NCBI GenBank assembly: GCA_002336895.1
Contig: DDFC01000005.1
Span: 6,819-70,818, forward strand
DNA from: Verrucomicrobiaceae bacterium UBA1938
GTDB lineage: Bacteria; Verrucomicrobiota; Verrucomicrobiia; Verrucomicrobiales; Verrucomicrobiaceae
Direction: 5' to 3'
Length of the DNA: 64,000 nucleotides
This document shows positions 1 to 7,577 of this stretch, in pieces (the stretch's first letter is position 1; each line of letters begins with the position of its first letter). Made by a program: the position numbers and the translations under genes. The notes beneath the pieces are model-generated. The model made no database searches and was not told the origin of the DNA. It saw only the letters and a list, made by a program, of their open reading frames with translations.

Positions 1-1146
1 AGCGGCATCGCCCATGACATGAACAACATCCTGACGCCAATCTTCATCTCCTCCTTCATGCTGCGCCGCAAGATGCCGCCGGAGGAGTTTGAAAAGATGC
101 TCGCCAACATCGAGTCCAACGCCCAGCGTGGCGCGGATCTCATCAAGCAGCTGCTCACCGTCAACTGTGACATCAGCGGCCAGCGCCATGTGGTGCAGAC
201 GAATGATCTGGCCTCAGACATGATGAAGATCATGTCCGGCACCTTCCCCAAGAACATCACCCTTTCTGCCACCATGCCGGAGGATGTCTGGCCCGTCATC
301 GGAGACCCCACCCAGCTTCATCAGGTGCTGCTGAATCTGTGCGTGAATGCACGCGATGCCATGCCTGCAGGCGGCATTTTGAAGCTCACCACGGAAAACA
401 CCCGTCTGGATGAAAACTTTGCAGCCATGAACGTGGATGCCGTGCCCGGGCCATATGTGAGGATCCGCGTAAGCGACACCGGAGAGGGCATCCCAGCTGA
501 TGTCATCGACAAGATCTTTGATCCTTTCTTCACCACCAAGGAAACGGGCAAAGGCACAGGGCTGGGTCTCTCCACGGTGCTGGGCATCGTCAAAAGCCAT
601 CAGGGATTTGTCAATCTCCGCAGCCGTGTGTCGGAAGGCAGCACCTTTGAGGTCTATCTGCCGGCAGCTCCAGAGGCAGTGGCGGCCGCTGCTGCCGCAC
701 CCACCATGCAGGCACCGCGCGGCCAGGGAGAGTTGATCCTCGTCGTGGATGACGAAGAGGTCATCCGCGAGGTGGTGCAAAAGACACTTCTCGCTCATGG
801 CTACCGCGTGCTCACTGCAGGGGATGGCACAGAGGCCATTGCCCAGTTCTCCCAGCATCGCGGCGAGGTCAAAGCCGTGCTCACAGACATCATGATGCCC
901 TTCATGGATGGAGTCACTCTTTCGCGCACCTTGAAGAAGATAGATCCCACCATCCAGATCATTGCCACCAGCGGCATGGGCAGCGCCAAAGGCCGGCAGG
1001 ACAAGGCGACCGCGCTGGCGTCTCTCCAGATTAACACCTTCCTGAACAAGCCCTACTCAGCCAACGAGATCCTTACGGCTATCGGCGACCTGCTCGCCTC
1101 GGACCGGCCGGCACTCGCCGCGACAGAGCTGGGACTCGTGGCCTGA
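1..1146 (+). CDS. Hybrid sensor histidine kinase with C-terminal receiver domain (5' end outside window)
   Basis: This is the 3' part of a two-component kinase that autophosphorylates on a histidine and carries its own receiver domain. The frame is open from base 1, so the true start and the sensor region lie to the left. The visible part begins inside the dimerisation helix at the H-box (GIAHDMNNILTPI, histidine at bases 13-15). The HATPase domain follows, with the N-box (LNLCVNARDAM), G1 (DTGEGIP), F (DPFFTTK) and G2 (GKGTGLGL). An alanine-rich linker leads to a receiver domain with acidic pair VVDDEE, phospho-acceptor Asp in VLTDIMMP and Lys in LNKPY. The stop is at 1144-1146. No partner output regulator lies downstream. 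Ligand and target are unknown. Confidence 0.93.
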   Translation, partial: SGIAHDMNNILTPIFISSFMLRRKMPPEEFEKMLANIESNAQRGADLIKQLLTVNCDISGQRHVVQTNDLASDMMKIMSGTFPKNITLSATMPEDVWPVIGDPTQLHQVLLNLCVNARDAMPAGGILKLTTENTRLDENFAAMNVDAVPGPYVRIRVSDTGEGIPADVIDKIFDPFFTTKETGKGTGLGLSTVLGIVKSHQGFVNLRSRVSEGSTFEVYLPAAPEAVAAAAAAPTMQAPRGQGELILVVDDEEVIREVVQKTLLAHGYRVLTAGDGTEAIAQFSQHRGEVKAVLTDIMMPFMDGVTLSRTLKKIDPTIQIIATSGMGSAKGRQDKATALASLQINTFLNKPYSANEILTAIGDLLASDRPALAATELGLVA

Positions 1147-1223
1147 TGGCCCCGGGGAAAAGCAACTGCAGGCATTTTTAAGTGGCGCTCCCGGTCTCTG
1201 CGCTGAGGCTGGGGGCAAAGACC

Positions 1224-1577
1224 ATGACCATCAATCCGCTTTCCCAGCAGGCCCCTTTCACCACCAAGGACGGCAGCACCATCCGCAGTATTCTAGACCG
1301 CACCAATGCCCCGGTGCAGAACCAAAGCCTCGCCGAGGCCACAGTCCCCGTTGGCCGGCCCACTGAGCGTCATTACCACAAGCTTAGCGAGGAGTTTTAT
1401 TTCATCCTCGAAGGGCAGGGGGCTATGGAGATCGACGGCGAAACCCGCCCCGTCGTTCCTGGAGACGCCATTCTGATCCCGCCCGGTGCCTGGCATCAAA
1501 TTACAGCCACCCAGACCCTCCGCTTCCTCTGCTGCTGCGCGCCACCGTATGCGCATGAGGATACATATTTCATGTGA
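1224..1577 (+). CDS. Small cupin-domain protein
   Basis: A 117-residue single-domain cupin, probably a soluble metal-binding beta-barrel. Motif 1 is seen as RHYHKLSEEFYFILEG, with the HxH-type ligands, a Glu and the final Gly. Motif 2 is PGDAILIPPGAWHQI, with the conserved Pro-Gly and His. I chose the ATG at 1224 because the protein then begins MTINPLSQQ just before the conserved region. A GTG at 1182 in the same frame would add 14 residues with no resemblance to the family. Such cupins range from sugar isomerases to dioxygenases and stress-response barrels, so the substrate cannot be named. The neighbours do not help, since the kinase and the esterase belong to different processes. Confidence 0.82.
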   Translation: MTINPLSQQAPFTTKDGSTIRSILDRTNAPVQNQSLAEATVPVGRPTERHYHKLSEEFYFILEGQGAMEIDGETRPVVPGDAILIPPGAWHQITATQTLRFLCCCAPPYAHEDTYFM

Positions 1578-1649
1578 AAAAGTGCCGGGCAAAACTTTTC
1601 CAAAACAGGACGTAAGTGTGCAGGTCACAGCGATTTTAGTTCAACAGCC

Positions 1650-3515
1650 ATGAGCCACTCCCCCAACCGCCGCACCTTTCTGCAAACCGCAGCCGCTTCG
1701 CTGTCGTTGTTCGATGTGCAGCGTCTTTGGGCCGCTGAGGATATGCCGCAGTCCGTCGCCGAGTTGTGGGCAGATTTTGACCCGCGCAAAGACCCGGTCG
1801 AGGCCGAGGTCATCCGCGAGTGGAAGGAGGATGGCGGGGTGTTCCGCCATGTGCGCTATTTGATCGGCCACTTCAAAGGCAAGCCCGCGCGCATGGCGGC
1901 GATCTATGGCTTTCCCGAAGGGGCGAAGGAAAAGGTGCCGGCGGTGATGCATATCCATGGCGGCGGGCAGCGTGCGTCCCTGCACGAGGTGAAGCTGCTT
2001 GTCGGGCGTGGTTACGCGGCCTTGTCGGTGAACTGGGGCGGCAGCGGCACAGGCAAAACGCCCTTCAACTCACCGGAGGGTGCTCAGCCCGGTGACCCAA
2101 ACACGGACTGGGGCGCTGTCGATCCTTCGCAGCTCAATGTGCCTGGCTACAACACCCTGCTGCCAGGGGCAAAGCAGTTTTTCGAGGACCGCGAGCATCC
2201 GAAAAACAACAACTGGTATCTGCTCACGCTGGGCTGTCGCCGGGGGCTGACGTTTCTCGAACAACAGCCGGAGGTGGATGGCAAACGCCTCGGCGTGCAT
2301 GGCTTCTCGATGGGCGGAAATCTGACGATGTATGTTGCGGGAAGCGATGACCGCGTGAAGACCGCAGTGCCAGCGGTGGGCGGACAAGGCTGGCGCTGGG
2401 AGGAGCATGAATTCCTGGGCGGCAGGATGTCTCAGGAGCAGATCAAAGGCAGTCTTGCGGTGTTTCGACGCACGCTGAGTTTCGAGAGCTATGCTCCACG
2501 CATTCAGTGCCCGGTGCTGCATCGCAGCGGCACGAACGACTTCCACGGCTGGATGGACGACGTGTATCGTACCAACGCCCTCATCAAAAACCAGCCCACG
2601 CGCTACAGCTGGTCGCCTCACTTGAATCACCGACTCATCCCCGAGGTTGCCGTCGCGATGCCGCTGTGGCTGGATCATTATCTCAAAGGCGGCCCCGCGT
2701 TGCCTGAGACACCTGAGAGCATGCTCACTCTCGCGCCGGAGCCGACACTGCGGGTGACGCCGGATGAGAAAACGCTGCCCGTGGCGCGGGTGGAAATTTA
2801 CCACAGCGTCGATCCAGATCCGCGCGCCCGTTTCTGGCGCAGCGCTGAAGTCATAAGGGAGGGCGACAGCTTCATCGCAAAGCTCCCGCAGCACACACAC
2901 GACCTGCCGCTCTTTGCTTTTGCGAACGTGTATCACAGGCTGCCAAAGCCTGAATCGCTCGCCGCCATTCCGGGCAGTCCCGGTGCTGTCAACGAGGTCT
3001 GCATCAGCAGCCTCCTGCACTCGCGCAGCGCCGCCGATGTCAAAGAGGCAAAACCCCGGCTCACTGCCAAACCGTCCGCGCTCATCGACGACTTCACCCA
3101 TGGCCAGCGCGACTGGTATGTACTCAATGCAGGCAATCTCACGCATCAGCAGCTCTGGACTCGCAAAGTCACCGATCCGCTGTATCGCGGCTCCGAAGGC
3201 GCGAAGCTCGCCCTCACGCTCAAGATGCCTCAGACGAACCGCCTTGCCATCGTGCTCCAGCAAAACGAATGGCGCAGCTACCGAGGCGCGAGGCAAACCT
3301 TTGTCTGCACCCGGGAAATCCCCGGCTCCGATGCACCGCAAACGCTCACCCTGAACCTGAGTGATTTCACCTCAGCCGAAGGTTCGCCGAAAACATGGGC
3401 TGAAATCGATCAACTCGGCCTCTGCGCCCACTTCGCCTCCAAAGGTGCCGCATCAGGCGAAGCCCCGCTGTGGGAAGGCCCGGCACCGGAGTTTCTACGT
3501 GTAGCGTGGGGGTAG
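1650..3515 (+). CDS. Tat-exported alpha/beta hydrolase (acetylxylan esterase / prolyl-oligopeptidase-like)
   Basis: A 621-residue secreted hydrolase. The N-terminus SPNRRTFLQTAAASLSLF is a twin-arginine signal. The alpha/beta-hydrolase core has an oxyanion-hole type HIHGGG at about residues 101-106 and the nucleophile elbow GFSMGGN with Ser220. An Asp (SGTNDFHGW, about 290) and a His (PHLNHR, about 320) sit where the rest of the triad is expected. The last 250 residues form a beta-rich accessory region ending in a segment (SDFTSAEGSPKTWAEID) that looks like a carbohydrate-binding or sandwich module. The family includes acetylxylan esterases and dienelactone-hydrolase-like enzymes; a plant or algal polysaccharide ester is a reasonable but unproven substrate. 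It is a stand-alone gene. Confidence 0.85.
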   Translation: MSHSPNRRTFLQTAAASLSLFDVQRLWAAEDMPQSVAELWADFDPRKDPVEAEVIREWKEDGGVFRHVRYLIGHFKGKPARMAAIYGFPEGAKEKVPAVMHIHGGGQRASLHEVKLLVGRGYAALSVNWGGSGTGKTPFNSPEGAQPGDPNTDWGAVDPSQLNVPGYNTLLPGAKQFFEDREHPKNNNWYLLTLGCRRGLTFLEQQPEVDGKRLGVHGFSMGGNLTMYVAGSDDRVKTAVPAVGGQGWRWEEHEFLGGRMSQEQIKGSLAVFRRTLSFESYAPRIQCPVLHRSGTNDFHGWMDDVYRTNALIKNQPTRYSWSPHLNHRLIPEVAVAMPLWLDHYLKGGPALPETPESMLTLAPEPTLRVTPDEKTLPVARVEIYHSVDPDPRARFWRSAEVIREGDSFIAKLPQHTHDLPLFAFANVYHRLPKPESLAAIPGSPGAVNEVCISSLLHSRSAADVKEAKPRLTAKPSALIDDFTHGQRDWYVLNAGNLTHQQLWTRKVTDPLYRGSEGAKLALTLKMPQTNRLAIVLQQNEWRSYRGARQTFVCTREIPGSDAPQTLTLNLSDFTSAEGSPKTWAEIDQLGLCAHFASKGAASGEAPLWEGPAPEFLRVAWG

Positions 3516-3633
3516 CCTCCGGGCGAAGTGCTTGTGGATGAAGCCCCCATTCTTCCTGTGGGCCGCAGCGTAGTTGAGAGTGAGAGACTTGATGGCGGCT
3601 TGAACTTGCAGTTATCAACGTGCATGAGACCTC

Positions 3634-4131
3634 ATGCCATCTCCGATCCGCCCCTGGTACTGGCCTGAACGTGGCCAGCCTGAACGCACCGAGCCCTTCA
3701 CTTGGATTGTGGAGGGGGTGATCGCGGCGTCGTGGTGGCCGGATCCGTATGTGTTTGATTTGTATGACGAGCACGGCATACGGGCGGTGGTGAACTGCTG
3801 CGAGTTTGACAACCGCAAGGATGTACCGCCTCAGTTTGCCTACCATCACATTCATGTGCCGGACTACGGGGTGCCGACGGATGAGCAGATGGAGCGCTTC
3901 ATGACGCTGATGGATGCGCACCAGGCTGCACGTGAACCCGTGGTGGTGCACTGCGTGGCAGGCTGTGGGCGGACAGGGCAGTTCATCGTGGCCTGGTGCG
4001 CCAGGGCGGGATTCATCCCCGCTGGCAGCGATCCTGTGCAGTGGATCCGTGCCCGCCGGAGGTGCTGCCTGGAGACCCGCGAGCAGACGGACTGCGCCAA
4101 GCGCTGGATGAACAAATACCGGCTCAAGTGA
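3634..4131 (+). CDS. Dual-specificity / tyrosine phosphatase-like protein
   Basis: A 165-residue cytoplasmic protein with the cysteine-phosphatase P-loop HCVAGCGRTG, a match to HCxxGxxR[ST] (Cys107, Arg113). Asp77 in VPDYGVP, thirty residues upstream, is a good candidate general acid. The size fits the small dual-specificity phosphatase and PTP-like families (cyclin-dependent kinase inhibitor 3 / KAP type), which act on phosphoproteins or phosphorylated small molecules. The start ATG at 3634 directly precedes the conserved WxWPERGQPERTEPF segment. It converges on the oxidoreductase gene at 4186, and a strong hairpin (4141-4172) lies between them. The substrate is unknown. Confidence 0.8.
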   Translation: MPSPIRPWYWPERGQPERTEPFTWIVEGVIAASWWPDPYVFDLYDEHGIRAVVNCCEFDNRKDVPPQFAYHHIHVPDYGVPTDEQMERFMTLMDAHQAAREPVVVHCVAGCGRTGQFIVAWCARAGFIPAGSDPVQWIRARRRCCLETREQTDCAKRWMNKYRLK

Positions 4132-4140
4132 GCGTGTGCG

Positions 4141-4172
4141 GCCTCTGGACCGCAAAGGTGCAGTCCAGAGGC
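4141..4172. terminator. Hairpin between convergent genes
   Basis: GCCTCTGGAC at 4141-4150 pairs perfectly with GTCCAGAGGC at 4163-4172, a 10-bp stem with a 12-nt loop. It lies in the 54-bp gap between two convergent genes. On the + strand a short T run (CTCTTTTATG) follows about ten bases later. It is a plausible two-way terminator, though the T-tract is weak. Confidence 0.5.
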
Positions 4173-4185
4173 GCGAGGTGCTCTT

Positions 4186-5622
4186 TTATGCCAGCTTGTA
4201 GCAGTCGGCCCACTCGGCGCGGGGTGCCGGGCCGGAGAGTCGGGCGTTGGCGGCGTCGTTGTTGATGAAGCGCTTGGTCGCGGGATCAAACTGAATATCG
4301 ACGTTCAGGTATTCGGCGATGGTGCCGAGGTTCAACACCTGGGTGAGAAGGCCGCCGACGCTGAAAGGTGACTCGGTTTTGCCATTGCCCATGCAGGCCT
4401 GGACGAAGCTCTGGAAGTGATTGTACTTCGGCGGATGCAGGGCCAGGGCGTCCTTGAACTCCACCATCTTCGCGCGTGGATACACGAGAGAATGGCGGTC
4501 GTGGGAGCCGCGCTGCACGAGGTAGTCGCCCTGTTTCCGATGGAGCAGGGAACCTGTCGCGCCGGGATTGGGCAGGACGATTTTGCCGTCCGGGCCGGGA
4601 TCACCAAATTTCTCCGCGATCTCGATCTTGGTGTCTCCGCCTGCTTTCCAGTGCAGCTCCACGGCGGGCATCTTGTCGCCGCGTGCGGGGAATTCAAAGC
4701 GGATGTCCGAGCTCAGCGGGTAGGCGATCTGGTTGTAGTCCGCCAGCGCCAGAGGTGTGATGCGTGTGGGCAGGCCGAGCTTGAGGTGATCGTGGGCAAA
4801 GTCGATGATGTGCGCGCCCCAGTCGCCAAACATGCCGCCGCCATAGAGGTGAAAGCCGCGCCAGTTGAAGGGGTGGTACATCTTGCTGTAGGGCTTGACC
4901 TCCTGCGGGCCGCACCAGAGGTCCCAATTGAGTGTCTCGGGCTTTGGCTCCTCCGGCGGATAGCCTTTGATGAGCGCGCGCTCGGCGGGGTTCATGAACC
5001 AAAGGGAAGGGGACTTCCATGCGTCAATCTTCACGATGTCATCGACGATGCCCGCTGCGAGCATCTGCTTGAACTGCTCGGCACCGGCGGAGGTGTGGCC
5101 CTGGTTGCCCATCTGTGTCACCACCTTGAACTTCTTCTCTGCGCGCATGAGGATTTCAGCCTCTTCAAAGGTGTGGGTGAGCGGCTTTTCCACGTACACG
5201 TGCTTGCCCTGTGCCATGGCGTGGATGGCGGCGGTGAAGTGGGTGTGGTCCGGCGTGACCACGCTGACCGCGTCGATGTCTTTGCCCATCTTGTCGAGCA
5301 TCTCGCGGAAGTCGCTGAAGCGCTTTGCATCCGGAAAGGCCTTGAGGTTCTTCTCCGTCTTTGCGGTGACAAAATCCACATCCGTGAAGGCCACGGGGAC
5401 AGCTGCGCCGCCTTCCGTGAGGCCGGGGATGACGCTGCCTGCACGCCCGCCGACGCCGATGCAGCCCAGATTGATGCGCTTGCTGGGCGGCAGTTGCGGA
5501 TTGTCTGCCGCGCGGGCGCTGGTCAGGTAGGCGGGAATGAAGTTGAAGCCAAGTCCTGCGGCGAGGGACTTTTTGACGAAGTTGCGGCGGGTTGGGCTGG
5601 GGGAGGTTTCAGTGGGTATCAT
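4186..5622 (-). CDS. Tat-exported Gfo/Idh/MocA-family oxidoreductase
   Basis: A 478-residue NAD(P)-dependent oxidoreductase-like protein. The N-terminus (TRRNFVKKSLAAGLGFNF) carries a twin-arginine signal, so it should fold in the cytoplasm and work in the periplasm. The Rossmann segment reads INLGCIGVGGRAGSV (GxGxxG type). The family Lys is in HVYVEKPLTHTF and an H-rich active-site stretch (GDWGAHIIDFAHDHLKLG) follows. Related exported proteins are abundant in Planctomycetes and Verrucomicrobia and are assumed to act on sugars or glycan pieces; the actual substrate is unknown. It is transcribed divergently from the LuxI-like gene across a 309-bp gap. Confidence 0.9.
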   Translation of the reverse strand: MIPTETSPSPTRRNFVKKSLAAGLGFNFIPAYLTSARAADNPQLPPSKRINLGCIGVGGRAGSVIPGLTEGGAAVPVAFTDVDFVTAKTEKNLKAFPDAKRFSDFREMLDKMGKDIDAVSVVTPDHTHFTAAIHAMAQGKHVYVEKPLTHTFEEAEILMRAEKKFKVVTQMGNQGHTSAGAEQFKQMLAAGIVDDIVKIDAWKSPSLWFMNPAERALIKGYPPEEPKPETLNWDLWCGPQEVKPYSKMYHPFNWRGFHLYGGGMFGDWGAHIIDFAHDHLKLGLPTRITPLALADYNQIAYPLSSDIRFEFPARGDKMPAVELHWKAGGDTKIEIAEKFGDPGPDGKIVLPNPGATGSLLHRKQGDYLVQRGSHDRHSLVYPRAKMVEFKDALALHPPKYNHFQSFVQACMGNGKTESPFSVGGLLTQVLNLGTIAEYLNVDIQFDPATKRFINNDAANARLSGPAPRAEWADCYKLA

Positions 5623-5931
5623 GGTTCAGAAAAGGGACCAGGGCATCACGCTAGATGTCGGTCTGAACAAATGCCAGCGTGAAAAGAGTTCTGCATCTGA
5701 CGCCGGGATGGCGGTTTTTGCTTCTGCAGGGCGGCTTTTCACCGTCTGCTTCCAGCCTTTTGTGGCCAGGAGGGGGCATTTGCGAGCACCCTTTTGCGGC
5801 TTTCAGTCGTATTGAAATTCAGGCCCTGAGTGCTTGCAGGGTATGTCGCGTCCGAGTTTTTAATGTTTATTTAGGCGTAACTAATTGCTCTTTAGCCAGA
5901 GTTGCTGTCATAGAGCAGTACTCCCATCACT
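5623..5931. promoter_or_regulatory. 309-bp divergent intergenic region
   Basis: No gene is seen here. It must hold the promoters of the oxidoreductase (leftward) and the LuxI-like acyltransferase (rightward). The part nearest the acyltransferase (about 5850-5930) is clearly A+T richer than its surroundings and contains an imperfect inverted repeat, GAGTTGCT at 5899-5906 against AGCAGTACTC at 5914-5923. That could be a regulator site, but no promoter hexamers are convincing. Confidence 0.35.
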
Positions 5932-6507
5932 ATGATCGAGCCGATTTCATTTCATGAGCACCGCGACCTTATCGCGAGGATGCGCCGTGAGGTGTACACT
6001 ACGGGTCTGCTGCGCGAGATTGACGAATTTGACGAGGTGGCGCACCATTTTGCCCTCTACGACAAATCCAGCGAAATCATCGGCGTGGTGCGTGCGCTCA
6101 TCAGCAGCGAGGTGCCCAAGCTGGAACTGCAGAGCGAGTCCGACGCGCAGGATCTCGTCTATCCGCGGGACGGCATGATCATGGAGGTCTCGCGCGGCTG
6201 TGCGCGCAAAAACCTCACCGGCATGCCGCTGCTGCAAATGGCCCTGGCCATGCAGAAATACGCCAAGGAGCAAAACGCCTCCTATGTGGTGACCAAGTCC
6301 GGCAAGCGCCTCCTGCCGCTCTACCAGACCATGGGCTTCCGCGTGTTTGGCAGGCCTTTTTATTCCGACTACTTTGACGACCGCCGGACAGGGCTGATGA
6401 GCATCCCCATCATCTACCGCTTTCCCAAAAAAGCCGCCGCACCCCAGCCAGTAGTTCTAGCCCCAATGTCTCCTCCCAAGACAGATGACGAGGTGCTGGT
6501 CTGGTGA
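5932..6507 (+). CDS. LuxI/FeeM-like N-acyltransferase (autoinducer-synthase fold)
   Basis: A 191-residue GNAT-fold protein resembling acyl-homoserine-lactone synthases and N-acyl amino acid synthases, which join an acyl chain (from acyl-ACP) to a small amine. Residues that are invariant in LuxI proteins are present with the right spacing: E29-x-D31-x-x-D34 (EIDEFD), Arg54 in GVVRAL, and E85-x-S87-R88 (MEVSRGCAR). An Arg-x-x-Val-Tyr precedes them (RREVY, 18-22). The C-terminal half (LYQTMGFRVFGRPFYSDYF) fits the GNAT acyl pocket. The window has no LuxR-type receptor and no exosortase or PEP-CTERM genes. It could be a true signal synthase, a FeeM-like lipid-forming enzyme or an exosortase-associated acyltransferase; I favour FeeM-like. 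Confidence 0.72.
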   Translation: MIEPISFHEHRDLIARMRREVYTTGLLREIDEFDEVAHHFALYDKSSEIIGVVRALISSEVPKLELQSESDAQDLVYPRDGMIMEVSRGCARKNLTGMPLLQMALAMQKYAKEQNASYVVTKSGKRLLPLYQTMGFRVFGRPFYSDYFDDRRTGLMSIPIIYRFPKKAAAPQPVVLAPMSPPKTDDEVLVW

Positions 6508-6585
6508 GGAAGCAGGCGTCCAGGCCTGAGAGGCGTGGCTGAATGCAGGCTTGCGCATGGCAGGGCGGGGCCTCATGCTCGGCCG

Positions 6586-7422
6586 ATGAAGCGAGAAAAG
6601 CTCCGCCGCTTTCTCTTTGTGGGCGCTGTCTGCCTGCTGTCGTTTCCGTGGCTGACACCGTGTGCGGGCATCTGGTCTGCGGCTGCTGTGGACAGCGTGC
6701 ATAGTGTGGTAACGCACCGCGATGAGCGGGACTACAAGCTGCCAAGCAAGCAGCTCAAGGAGTGGGCCGCCAAACAGGTGCCTAAGTTGAAAGTGCGCGA
6801 AAATCAGCCCATTCCCTCTGGCATGCAGATCACGGATGCAGAGCTGTCTGCCGCAAACGGCGGGCGCAGTGCTTCACGGCCAGGCACGCTGGTGGGCAGA
6901 GGTGCCTCCGCCGTGGTGGATGGCCTGACCTCCACCCTGAGCTGGGTGGACCCTTTTACCTGGATCATGAATGACTCGTGGCGGATGAAGCCCTCCACCC
7001 CGCAGCGTCGGCTGATCCTGCGGGAGAAGCCGTTTGTGATGCTGGAGGGCGATGACCTCCGCTACACCAGCGAGGGAAAGAATGGCCCGGTGCGGCTGGC
7101 CAGGGCCAGAAAAGCCCGGCTCACGGTCATCACCCCGGATGGCACCTGCCGGATCAATGCTTCCTCCATCCACTACCGGGGGCCTGCGGCCGATGAGGTG
7201 CTGCTGGAGGGAATGGATTCTGTGAACACCCGCACTCAGGTGCTATGGCCTGCCAATCGAGGTGATGCGGTGGTTCTCAACTTTGTGAAACGCAGTGTCT
7301 CTTTCTCTGGCAGGATGGGTGATGGTTTGAGGAGTTTTTCCATCAAGGCTTCGCCTGATTCAAAGATAGGCGGGCCGCTCGCTCCCGGCCCGCCGAAAGC
7401 CGGAAAAAAACACACGCCGTGA
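6586..7422 (+). CDS. Secreted protein of unknown function, paralogue of the lipoprotein at 21161-21895
   Basis: A 278-residue protein starting at ATG 6586 (MKREKLRRFLFVGAVCLLSF), a clear Sec signal peptide; an in-frame GTG at 6535 would only lengthen the leader. No catalytic motif is recognised. Its C-terminal half aligns by eye with the lipoprotein at 21161-21895: PFVMLEGDDLRY against PFVLLQGEKLVY, and LTVITPDGTC against VTVITKDGTF, followed in both by a hydrophilic stretch and a VLLEG/VVLEG strand. The shared region looks like an all-beta envelope domain. A palindromic repeat starts six bases after its stop codon. Confidence 0.7.
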   Translation: MKREKLRRFLFVGAVCLLSFPWLTPCAGIWSAAAVDSVHSVVTHRDERDYKLPSKQLKEWAAKQVPKLKVRENQPIPSGMQITDAELSAANGGRSASRPGTLVGRGASAVVDGLTSTLSWVDPFTWIMNDSWRMKPSTPQRRLILREKPFVMLEGDDLRYTSEGKNGPVRLARARKARLTVITPDGTCRINASSIHYRGPAADEVLLEGMDSVNTRTQVLWPANRGDAVVLNFVKRSVSFSGRMGDGLRSFSIKASPDSKIGGPLAPGPPKAGKKHTP

Positions 7423-7428
7423 TGTCAG

Positions 7429-7480
7429 AATGAACCACCAAAACCACCGAAACCGGTTGTGGGGGTTTTGGTGGTTCATT
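7429..7480. repeat. Palindromic repeat, copy 1
   Basis: Arm AATGAACCACCAAAACC (7429-7445) is the exact reverse complement of 7464-7480. The 18-nt spacer contains ACCGGT. The same element occurs in inverted orientation at 9094-9147, so the two bracket the DUF1501 gene. A T8 run follows at 7493-7500, so it could also end transcription of the upstream gene. Confidence 0.85.
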
Positions 7481-7577
7481 TCAGGCGATGAATTTTTTTT
7501 CGGCAGTGACGCTGTCGGGCGATTTTCCGTTTTCAATTCCGCAAGCCTACGCCCCTCCGCAGCGTTCTCCTCCCATC

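Noticed and set aside
5932..6507. A complete AHL quorum-sensing system
   Set aside because: No LuxR-type receptor occurs within the window, so only the synthase-like protein can be supported.
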